NCBI GenBank assembly: GCA_900553655.1 | Contig: USEQ01000077.1 | Location: forward strand, 1-6,485 | From: an uncultured Slackia sp. | GTDB lineage: Bacteria; Actinomycetota; Coriobacteriia; Coriobacteriales; Eggerthellaceae | Length of the DNA stretch: 6,485 nucleotides | Direction: 5' to 3' | Shown: piece by piece, positions 1 through 5,128 of the stretch | Numbering within the stretch: position 1 is the stretch's first letter | Layout of the letters: each line of letters opens with the position of its first letter | Notes under the pieces: generated by a model | What the model was told of the DNA's origin: nothing | Databases searched by the model: none | Seen by the model: the letters and a program-made list of their open reading frames with translations, nothing else | Position numbers and translations under genes: made by a program

Positions 1-187
1 CCGCAAAATCACAGGCATCAAGCCCCGCCTTGGTCACACGCGAAATTCGTACGCCAAACCCATCCACGGACAGGCTCGCCAAAGCCGATTCGAGCTTTTC
101 CCGGCTTGCGCCAAGGTCGAGAAGAGCTCCCACCACCATATCTCCGCTTATGCCCGAATTGCATTCCAAATACAGCGTCTGCGCCAC
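1..187 (-). CDS. larC: LarC, nickel insertion protein of nickel-pincer cofactor synthesis (N-terminal fragment)
   Basis: Only the first 62 codons lie in the window; the gene runs off at base 1. The N-terminus reads TLYLECNSGISGDMVVGALL, followed by a DLGAS segment. This is the signature of the LarC/DUF111 family (COG1641), normally about 400 residues. In that family LarC acts in the cytoplasm as a CTP-dependent nickel insertase (cyclometallase) that puts Ni into pyridinium-3,5-bisthiocarboxylate mononucleotide, the last step in making the cofactor of lactate racemase. The start is GTG at 187-185. An in-frame TAG lies ten codons upstream (215-217), no ATG is available, and GAGGGG sits 6 bases before the GTG. 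It follows larB by 171 bases, so it may have its own control, but gene order suggests the lar operon continues. Whether larC is intact, or split by a frameshift as in Lactobacillus plantarum, cannot be seen here. Confidence 0.9.
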   Translation of the reverse strand, partial: MAQTLYLECNSGISGDMVVGALLDLGASREKLESALASLSVDGFGVRISRVTKAGLDACDFA

Positions 188-358
188 CTGCGTCCCCTCG
201 TCTCTCTACCAAAACTCTTCTCGTTTAAAGACTCTTCCCATTTACCAAGTCTTACCCAGCCTAAAACAAACCCGTTGACTCGATGCGGCCTTCGCCGACC
301 CAAAAGACCTCCATCGACTCGAGCCGAAGAACTCTTCGTTAATTTCAACAGCCTCGCA
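188..358 (-). other. 171-base larB-larC spacer with ACTCTTC repeats and a short palindrome
   Basis: This gap is long for an otherwise tight operon. Plus-strand ACTCTTC occurs three times (214-220, 231-237, 331-337; on the transcribed strand GAAGAGT). The third copy lies inside a perfect inverted repeat at 325-338 (CGAAGA, 2 bases, TCTTCG). GACTCGA also occurs twice (276-282 and 316-322). A 4-base stem CGGC/GCCG is possible in the middle. There is no T-rich run after a stem, so no terminator is called. I do not recognise a known riboswitch, and a clear promoter for larC is not visible. Confidence 0.4.
194..199 (-). promoter_or_regulatory. Ribosome-binding site that fixes the GTG start of larC
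   Basis: On the minus strand GAGGGG lies 6 bases before the GTG at 187-185. With the in-frame TAG ten codons upstream and no ATG between them, this is the only well-supported start. Confidence 0.65.
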
Positions 359-1123
359 TCAAGTATGGTCGATGAGGGCCGCCTGGTAGCCGCCGCCGAA
401 CCCGTTGTCGATATTCACCACGGACACCCCGCTTGCGCACGAATTCAGCATTGCGAGCAAGGCCGTCACTCCCCCGAACGATGCGCCGTAGCCAACGCTT
501 GTCGGCACCGCGATCACGGGGCACGACGCCATCCCACCTATCACACTGGGAAGAGCGCCTTCCATTCCCGCAACCGCCACGATCGCCCGGGCGCGCGCTA
601 TTTCATCGGCGTGGGCAAGCAGTCTATGAATGCCCGCCACGCCTACGTCGTACAGACGAACGACCCGGCTTCCCATCATCTCCGCCGTAAGGGCCGCCTC
701 TTCCGAAACACGCAGGTCGCTTGTGCCTGCGGCAGCAACCACCACGTATCCGTTGCCATCAGGATCGGGGGCGCCTCCCACCACAACCATCTCGGCATCT
801 TCGTGGTATACGAACTCGGCAGCATCCCTTTCGGAAAGCAGCGACGCAACCTCGTCGGCTTTGGTGCAATCGACACGCGTTGCCATAACACGGCGCTGGC
901 CGGACGAACGAAGCGCCTGTATGATTCCAGCAATTTGCACGGCGCTTTTTCCGGCCCCGTACACCACCTCGGAAACGCCCTGGCGAATGCCGCGCTGCGT
1001 GTCTATCTTGGCGTATCCTAGGTCACGAAACGGCTCGGTCTGAACGTGCGCTATGGCATCAGCCGGGCTCACCTCACCCGCCGCTACCCTCTCGAAAAGA
1101 TGCTGCAAATCACGCTTTTCCAT
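359..1123 (-). CDS. larB: LarB, pyridinium-3,5-biscarboxylic acid mononucleotide synthase
   Basis: A 254-residue cytoplasmic enzyme, about the usual family length (near 250). LarB uses CO2 to carboxylate the pyridinium ring of nicotinic acid adenine dinucleotide at C5 and hydrolyses the phosphoanhydride, releasing AMP and giving the biscarboxylate mononucleotide used by LarE. Visible motifs: GYAKIDTQR at 36-44, GAGKS at 56-60, then the PurE-like (AIR carboxylase) half with AAGTSD 130-135, DVGVAGIHR 159-167, AGMEGALPS 185-193, GYGASFGG 211-218 and NIDNGFG 237-243. Cys229 in MLNSCA probably matches the Cys that forms a covalent NAD adduct in L. plantarum LarB (Cys221); this is by family analogy. 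The ATG at 1123 is preferred over a TTG at 1150 because AAGAAGGGA sits just upstream of it. It starts 30 bases after the larE stop, consistent with co-transcription. Confidence 0.96.
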   Translation of the reverse strand: MEKRDLQHLFERVAAGEVSPADAIAHVQTEPFRDLGYAKIDTQRGIRQGVSEVVYGAGKSAVQIAGIIQALRSSGQRRVMATRVDCTKADEVASLLSERDAAEFVYHEDAEMVVVGGAPDPDGNGYVVVAAAGTSDLRVSEEAALTAEMMGSRVVRLYDVGVAGIHRLLAHADEIARARAIVAVAGMEGALPSVIGGMASCPVIAVPTSVGYGASFGGVTALLAMLNSCASGVSVVNIDNGFGGGYQAALIDHT

Positions 1124-1127
1124 ACCA

Positions 1128-1136
1128 TCCCTTCTT
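1128..1136 (-). promoter_or_regulatory. Ribosome-binding site choosing the ATG start of larB
   Basis: AAGAAGGGA on the minus strand ends 4 bases before the ATG at 1123. It rules against the upstream in-frame TTG at 1150, which would add nine residues with no family-like content. Confidence 0.6.
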
Positions 1137-1153
1137 GCCGCGTTAACCAAAAC

Positions 1154-1756
1154 CTATTCCAAGCCGAGCGACTCTTCAACCCGATCAAGGGCCGCCTGGT
1201 CAATCCGACTTCCCTCAGGAACTTTCGTCGCAAAGCAAGAAAAGCTCGGCTTATCCGCTGTCGAAAGCCCCATTAATTTTGATGCGGCTCTTACACAATC
1301 CTTGCTGAAGCCCGCATTCCTCAGAGGAGAAACCACGCCCAACTCCGCCAAAGCACGAAATCCGGGACGCCGGGCAGGGTCGTCGGACGCGTTCGTTCCG
1401 TCAAGCAAAATCTTGCGGCCGTCACGCTCCATTGCCTCGAAAATCGTTCCGAAAATAAACCGTTTGCACCAATAGCACCGATCGGGTGGATTGGCACACA
1501 CTTCATCATGCGAGAGAATGTCGGCCCTAATCAATTCGAACTCTGCACCGGTTTCTTCCGCAACGCGCCGCGCATCGTCGAGCTCAAACGGAGCTTGAAA
1601 CGCCGTCATCACCATGTAGGCTTTCACGTCTATTCCCGCACGCACAAGGGCCGCCAACAGAAACGACGAATCGCAGCCTCCCGAAAACGCAAGGCCGTAA
1701 CGAAGATGCGAATCAAGATAAAAAACGGCATCTTCCCAGGTCAAAATCTTGTTCAT
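1154..1756 (-). CDS. larE: LarE-type sulfur transferase, short form lacking the C-terminal domain
   Basis: A 200-residue PP-loop ATPase. LarE adenylates the carboxylates of the LarB product and replaces them with thiocarboxylates. The P-loop SGGCDSS is at 25-31. The stretch NPPDRCYWCK (89-98) supplies Cys94 and Cys97, then LLDGTNASDD at 117-126 and PSFSCFATKVPEG at 170-182. Cys174 aligns with the sacrificial Cys176 of L. plantarum LarE (within ASCSVSSRFPYG). L. plantarum LarE has Trp and Ala at the CxxC positions, so this protein looks like the three-Cys class thought to carry a [4Fe-4S] cluster and recycle sulfur; that is inference. The protein ends at SLGLE, about 70 residues short of the usual 270 or so, so the final domain with its DIARIE-type strand is absent. 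No remnant follows, because larB begins 30 bases on. The ATG directly follows the merR stop (TAGATG), suggesting translational coupling; AAGGGA lies 12 bases upstream. Confidence 0.85.
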   Translation of the reverse strand: MNKILTWEDAVFYLDSHLRYGLAFSGGCDSSFLLAALVRAGIDVKAYMVMTAFQAPFELDDARRVAEETGAEFELIRADILSHDEVCANPPDRCYWCKRFIFGTIFEAMERDGRKILLDGTNASDDPARRPGFRALAELGVVSPLRNAGFSKDCVRAASKLMGLSTADKPSFSCFATKVPEGSRIDQAALDRVEESLGLE

Positions 1757-2134
1757 CTAACGACGCATTCCCTTCTCGGCTTCGCGAATCACCGTTTCGT
1801 AATGCAAGATTTTATAGTCAAGGCGGTCGAGGCCCGCCTGCAAATCAGCAATGCGCCCGCGAACCAACTCGCGCTGCTCTTCGAGCAGGGCCTTTCTCGC
1901 AGGAGCCGTCTGGTCACCTTCGTCGAAAAGATCCATATACTCGATCAGCGCCTCGATCGAAACGCCCGCCGAACGCATGCATTTCAAAAACTCGACGGCC
2001 TTACAGCTCGTTTCGTCGTAATCGCGAATCCCTGACGCGTTCCGCGGAACATGGCGCAGCAGCCCCACGCGCTCGTAATAACGTAGCGTATCCGCGGAAA
2101 TGTCGTAACGCTTGCTCACTTCGGCGATTTTCAT
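1757..2134 (-). CDS. MerR-family regulator, AdhR-like, first gene of the lar operon
   Basis: A 125-residue cytoplasmic DNA-binding protein, the normal size for a small MerR activator. The N-terminal winged helix-turn-helix is plain: KIAEVSKRYDISADTLRYYE at 2-21, then GLLRHVPRN (24-32), GIRDYDE (35-41). The rest, from about 75 to 125, is a helical dimerisation segment with heptad-like spacing (ARKALLEEQRELVRGRIADL). Cys52 in FLKCMRSAGVSIEALIEYM matches the conserved Cys of Bacillus subtilis AdhR (YraB), where Cys52 reacts with aldehydes; a second Cys is at 44. There is no C-terminal metal-binding Cys cluster. The ATG at 2134 is supported by GAAGGG 6 bases upstream. The reading frame is open farther upstream, but that stretch overlaps hemH in another frame and has no MerR content. 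The gene abuts larE with no spacing, so it most likely regulates itself and the lar genes. Confidence 0.88.
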   Translation of the reverse strand: MKIAEVSKRYDISADTLRYYERVGLLRHVPRNASGIRDYDETSCKAVEFLKCMRSAGVSIEALIEYMDLFDEGDQTAPARKALLEEQRELVRGRIADLQAGLDRLDYKILHYETVIREAEKGMRR

Positions 2135-2190
2135 GACCGGCCCTTCATCGATGCCTAGAAGCCGCAAACGACTTCGCTTTGCCCATGCGC

Positions 2191-2221
2191 ATTGAAGCAC
2201 TTTAAGCCAGCTCCAAGTCAA
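2191..2221 (-). promoter_or_regulatory. MerR-type promoter and operator for merR-larE-larB
   Basis: Reading the minus strand, a -35 box TTGACT (2221-2216) is separated by 19 bases from a weaker -10 box TTCAAT (2196-2191). A 19-base spacer is the hallmark of promoters activated by MerR proteins through DNA untwisting. An imperfect dyad spans 2199-2218: arms ACTTGGAGC and GCTTAAAGT around a 2-base centre, with 7 of 9 positions symmetric. The CTTGGAG half resembles, from memory, the AdhR box of Bacillus. The expected transcript start would be near 2184, leaving a leader of about 50 bases before the merR ATG. Confidence 0.7.
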
Positions 2222-2333
2222 GCACAATCCAAGCAACCTGGCAGACACCCCGCCGCACGGCCTTATCGCTACGCTAGCTACGCGGTTGGACGCAGCGGCC
2301 CGAATTGCTTTCCTACCCACCGCCCTCCAAGCA

Positions 2334-3323
2334 TTAAGAACACCTGGCAACGAGGTGAGCCAGCGCATCCATGCAGGCGTCATCGGCCCCAAGAGCGGGG
2401 ATATAGGTAAAACGCGCGCCGTCAAGACCTGCAGCGCGTGCGGCGGCATAATACGCATCGGCCGCCTCTTCGCCCACTTCGAATGACGTTTCGATGCAAT
2501 CCACGGCAAAGCCAGGGCAGACCACAGCAACATCGTCCACGCCCTCGCGCGCCAGGCGTTCCAACTCGGGAACCAACATGGGACCCTGCCATTTCCTGTT
2601 GTCGAACCGCGATTGGTACGTCACCAGCACGCCTTCGTCATCCATGCCGAGAACTTTTGCCAAGCACTGCGCGGTCTTACGCGTCGCCTCGACATAGGTG
2701 TCACCGCGCTTCGCGAACGAAACGGGAACCGAGTGAAACGAAACAACCAGCTTCGAAGACGCCAAGGCCCGAGGAAGCCACGAGCGAAGGACGGACTTGG
2801 CCAGCGCCTCGATGTACCCGGGGGCGTTCCAATATTCGTCGATGAAGGCCCATCGATCGTCCCCCGGAGCAATGCTCCCCATCTGCCGACGGAATTCCTC
2901 ATAGCACGTGCCCGCGCACGCACGCGTATGCTGCGGATACAAGGGCAGGCCAACAATGCGACCTGCTCCGGCCTCACGCAGTTCGCGCAACCCCGCCTCA
3001 ATCGAAGGGTTCCCGTAGCGCATCCCTAGCCGCACCGCGACAGGCTCGCCGAGCAGTTCGCCGATTCGCCTTTCCAGCTCTTCGCACTGCTTTTGCGACT
3101 CCAATAAGAAAGGGCTGCCCTCGGGAGTCCAAAATGCCTGATAGCGCGCGGCCGTCTTCTTCGGACGATTCGGCAGAACGAAAAGGTTCAAAATAGGCCG
3201 CCATAAAAACGGCGGCATGTCCACGACGTTGCGGTCGGAAAGAAATTCCTTCAAATACGGCCTTATAGCCTCAGGCGTCGGCTCGTCGGGCGTGCCCGTA
3301 TTCATCAGAAGAATGCCCAGCAT
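2334..3323 (-). CDS. hemH: Ferrochelatase
   Basis: A 329-residue ferrochelatase, the usual bacterial length, which inserts ferrous iron into a porphyrin at the end of heme synthesis. Signatures: GILLMNTGTPDEPTPEAI at 3-20, LKEFLSDRNVVD at 24-35, LPLYPQ at 126-131, SFHSVPVSF at 195-203 with the metal-binding His197, TYQSRF at 235-240, CPGFAVDCIET at 269-279 with the paired acidic Glu279, and YIPALG at 307-312. Its N-terminal half is closer, by eye, to the Escherichia coli enzyme than to the coproporphyrin ferrochelatases of Firmicutes and Actinobacteria, so protoporphyrin may be the substrate; this is inference. E. coli has Gly-Ile-Pro after the His where this protein has Ser-Val-Pro. The ATG at 3323 is chosen because GGAAAGGG lies 5 bases upstream; a TTG at 3338 overlaps that site. 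No other heme gene is visible nearby. Confidence 0.95.
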   Translation of the reverse strand: MLGILLMNTGTPDEPTPEAIRPYLKEFLSDRNVVDMPPFLWRPILNLFVLPNRPKKTAARYQAFWTPEGSPFLLESQKQCEELERRIGELLGEPVAVRLGMRYGNPSIEAGLRELREAGAGRIVGLPLYPQHTRACAGTCYEEFRRQMGSIAPGDDRWAFIDEYWNAPGYIEALAKSVLRSWLPRALASSKLVVSFHSVPVSFAKRGDTYVEATRKTAQCLAKVLGMDDEGVLVTYQSRFDNRKWQGPMLVPELERLAREGVDDVAVVCPGFAVDCIETSFEVGEEAADAYYAAARAAGLDGARFTYIPALGADDACMDALAHLVARCS

Positions 3324-3357
3324 CACAACCCTTTCCAAGTCCTTAGAAAATCGACGG

Positions 3358-3403
3358 GCAAGGTGCCGGAAGCAAGTTTTGAGAGGTTGCCACCGCGCCT
3401 TGC
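3358..3403 (-). promoter_or_regulatory. Possible structured 5' leader of hemH
   Basis: On the transcribed strand GCAAGGCGC (3403-3395) can pair with GCACCTTGC (3366-3358), 8 of 9 positions. This closes a loop that contains a GGTGGCAACC segment (3394-3385). Immediately upstream is a perfect 6-base hairpin with a 3-base loop (3401-3415, TGCATT/AATGCA). The element ends 34 bases before the hemH ATG. It does not match a riboswitch class I know, and could be chance or a processing or regulatory structure. Confidence 0.3.
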
Positions 3404-3502
3404 ATTCAAAATGCAGCTCGGCAGGGCTCCAGACTCGAAAAATGCACGAAACGTATCAACGAGCGAGCATTTGGCGACAAAGACAGCGTCGTTAGCACTC
3501 AA

Positions 3503-3535
3503 TTAATCAACGTATTTCTTTGATTTGTTGATTAA
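3503..3535. repeat. AT-rich inverted repeat, possible operator
   Basis: Perfect 9-base arms TTAATCAAC (3503-3511) and GTTGATTAA (3527-3535) flank 15 bases. The hexamer TTGATT occurs three times: direct at 3520-3525 and 3528-3533, and inverted at 3505-3510. The block is markedly AT-rich against its surroundings and lies about 180 bases upstream of hemH. It could be a binding site for a dimeric regulator; the spacing does not fit an FNR box (TTGAT-N4-ATCAA). No T-tract supports a terminator. Confidence 0.5.
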
Positions 3536-3640
3536 AATACATGCATAGCGCTTGTCTCGCTGCCCCACTGATACATATCGTACAAAATTCGATTAAAAAG
3601 CTCCGTCCTCGTGCAAGAAGTCGCACAACCGCACCAAATT

Positions 3641-3677
3641 GACCGCCACACTAAACAAAACACGCTTTGCGGTGGTC
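3641..3677. repeat. Stem-loop in the intergenic stretch
   Basis: Arms GACCGCCAC (3641-3649) and GCGGTGGTC (3669-3677) pair at eight of nine positions in plus-strand RNA if one G-U pair is allowed. The minus-strand RNA forms a weaker version with one internal mismatch. No T-run follows on either side, so it is not called a terminator. Confidence 0.3.
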
Positions 3678-3876
3678 TTGGCCGCGAGCGATAGCCGCAC
3701 GCGCCGACCTGCAGCGCCGTAGACTCTAGCATTTCGAACAACGTTCAGGGAAAACGCCCGCAACGAAGCGCGGCTTTACGCTAATAAGCGTACGCGACGA
3801 AGCGGTTGCCGCAGCTCGCATCGCCAAATTACAAGAGCTGGAGGCCGGCATCCCGATTCCAAGGCGCAGCTCCGCG

Positions 3877-5019
3877 CTAACACCCAAACAGCTCTTCGGC
3901 CTGCGCCATACGCTTGGCGACGGGAACGCCGAAAGGACAGCGCGTTTCGCACTCCTCGCAGGCAATGCATGAAGATGCTGTCTCGCCCAAGGCCTCATAA
4001 TGCGCTCGAACGGACGCTGGCACCTCGTCCTGCATGACAGCAAGGTCGTAGAACTTGTTCACCAGTGCAATGTTGATGCCTGAAACGCACGGCGCGCAAT
4101 GTCCGCAGTAGGTGCACTGCCCGTAATAAGCATGGCGTGGCGCGCCGGCAAGCACGCTCGCATAATCGCGCTCCTCTTCGCTTGCCCGCTCGTAAGCGAG
4201 CGCATCGTCAACGTGCTCCAACGTCGTCACGCCCACCATGATGCTGGCGGCAGCAGGCCGCGTCAGCGCGTAGTGAATGCACTGCGCGGGCGTAAGCGCC
4301 ACGCCGAACGGGGACGCCTCCGCGGAAAGAAGACGGCCGCCCGCATAGCCTTTCATCACCGTCATCCCCACGTCTTCGCGCTCGCACGTCGCGTACAGCT
4401 CGGCGCGAACGGGCTCCATGCCTTCTAGCCCCTCGTCGTATTCGCCGAACATGTCATCGAGGTTTTCCGAGGCGGGCATCATGTCGAAGGCGGGATTCAC
4501 GCTGAACATGATGGCTTCGATCTCGCCCTGGCAGGCGGCAAGCAGCGCCACATCCGGATTGTGCGTCGAGAGACCCACATGTTCAATCGCGCCTGCGGTC
4601 TTCAATTCGCGCACGTAAGTCATGAACTCGCCGTTCACAACCCGCTCGAACTCCTCTACGTCGTCCACGTAGTGGATCATGCCCAGCTCTACATGGTCGG
4701 TTCCCAAACGTGCAAGCAAATCCTCGAACGCCGGACGAACCTTATCCATATCGCGCGTACGAACATACTGGCCGCCCTGCCACGTCGCCCCGATATGGCC
4801 CTGAATGATCCAGCGATCGCGCTGCCCCTTGATGCCTTCGCCCAACGCGCTTCTGACCTCAGGATTCGGCATCCAGCAATCCAGGATATTCACACCTGCA
4901 GCGGCGAATCGATGCGTGATCTTCACCACTTCTTCGACCGGCTTGTCTTCCATCCATTCGGCCCCGAAGCCAATCTCGCTCACCATCAAATCGGTCTTGC
5001 CCAAACGACGATAGTTCAT
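3877..5019 (-). CDS. Aldo/keto-reductase-fold protein with C-terminal ferredoxin domain
   Basis: A 380-residue, probably cytoplasmic protein of the COG1453 type: an aldo/keto-reductase barrel (about 1-290) followed by a two-cluster ferredoxin-like domain. The barrel opens MNYRRLGKTDLMVSEIGFGA; KGYAGGRLL (223-231) and SIMVGVTTLEHV (259-270) match cofactor-side segments of the fold. Asp47 and His116 (GMIHYV) sit where the catalytic Asp and His belong. The Tyr position five residues after the Asp is Asn52 (DCWMPN), and the Lys region reads IIQGHIG (71-77). Clusters: Cys302, 305, 308, 311 (CTYCGHCAPC) and Cys351, 354, 357, 361 (CIACEECETRCP). This suggests a redox role in which electrons pass through iron-sulfur centres; the substrate is unknown. 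The ATG at 5019 has a strong GGGAGGGGG 4 bases upstream. The frame is open for 105 codons more, but that overlaps the rhomboid gene. It lies 109 bases after the rhomboid gene and alone before a 553-base gap. Confidence 0.9.
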   Translation of the reverse strand: MNYRRLGKTDLMVSEIGFGAEWMEDKPVEEVVKITHRFAAAGVNILDCWMPNPEVRSALGEGIKGQRDRWIIQGHIGATWQGGQYVRTRDMDKVRPAFEDLLARLGTDHVELGMIHYVDDVEEFERVVNGEFMTYVRELKTAGAIEHVGLSTHNPDVALLAACQGEIEAIMFSVNPAFDMMPASENLDDMFGEYDEGLEGMEPVRAELYATCEREDVGMTVMKGYAGGRLLSAEASPFGVALTPAQCIHYALTRPAAASIMVGVTTLEHVDDALAYERASEEERDYASVLAGAPRHAYYGQCTYCGHCAPCVSGINIALVNKFYDLAVMQDEVPASVRAHYEALGETASSCIACEECETRCPFGVPVAKRMAQAEELFGC

Positions 5020-5042
5020 GAATCCCCCTCCCGCATTATTCT

Positions 5043-5071
5043 GCGCGCCGTTTTTTATATGCGCTGCGCGC
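5043..5071 (-). promoter_or_regulatory. GCGCGC inverted repeat with a TATAAA box upstream of the reductase-like gene
   Basis: Two self-complementary GCGCGC hexamers (5043-5048, 5066-5071) flank an AT-rich core that contains, on the minus strand, TATAAA (5059-5054). The box could be a -10 element for the gene starting at 5019, but no good -35 box is found 16-18 bases before it. The A-run following the stem on the minus strand (a T-run on the plus strand) argues against a terminator for the rhomboid transcript. Confidence 0.3.
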
Positions 5072-5128
5072 ACCATCCCACACGCCTCGCGTACTACTTG
5101 GCAGACGGCACGCCGCGCACGACTCAAC

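Larger units (their letters stand above)
3324..3876. other. 553-base intergenic stretch between the reductase-like gene and hemH
   Basis: No open frame here has a recognisable product, a ribosome-binding site and a start together. It holds the leader of hemH with possible RNA structure (3358-3403), an AT-rich block with an inverted repeat (3503-3535), a stem-loop with arms 3641-3649 and 3669-3677, and a 6-base hairpin TACGCT-AATA-AGCGTA at 3777-3792. None of the stems is followed by a convincing T-tract on the minus strand, so the end of the 3877-5019 transcript is not located. One short plus-strand frame (3730-3876) reads like protein but has no start and enters the neighbouring gene. Confidence 0.6.

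Noticed and set aside
275..1021. 248-codon plus-strand open frame
   Set aside because: It is the antisense shadow of larB, which has unmistakable family motifs; the plus-strand translation is compositionally odd and has no recognisable motif.
2222..2333. Intrinsic terminator for hemH
   Set aside because: GCTAGC-centred partial symmetry is present near 2268-2283, but the flanks do not pair well and no T-tract follows.
1757..2533. Long N-terminal extension of the MerR frame to 2533
   Set aside because: The extra 133 residues overlap hemH in another frame, pass through the promoter region and have no MerR-like content. GAAGGG before the ATG at 2134 marks the real start.
3385..3397. T-box-like motif on the plus strand (11 of 13 matches to GGGTGGCACCGCG)
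   Set aside because: No plus-strand gene follows, the central TGG is changed, and there is no specifier stem or terminator. The hemH leader lies on the other strand.
3528..3544. FNR/CRP-type box around TTGATTAA
   Set aside because: The half-sites are not spaced as TTGAT-N4-ATCAA; the inverted arms are 15 bases apart.
3777..3792. Hairpin TACGCT-AATA-AGCGTA as terminator of the reductase-like gene
   Set aside because: The stem is only 6 bases, lies about 85 bases past the stop, and is followed on the minus strand by mixed sequence without a T-run.
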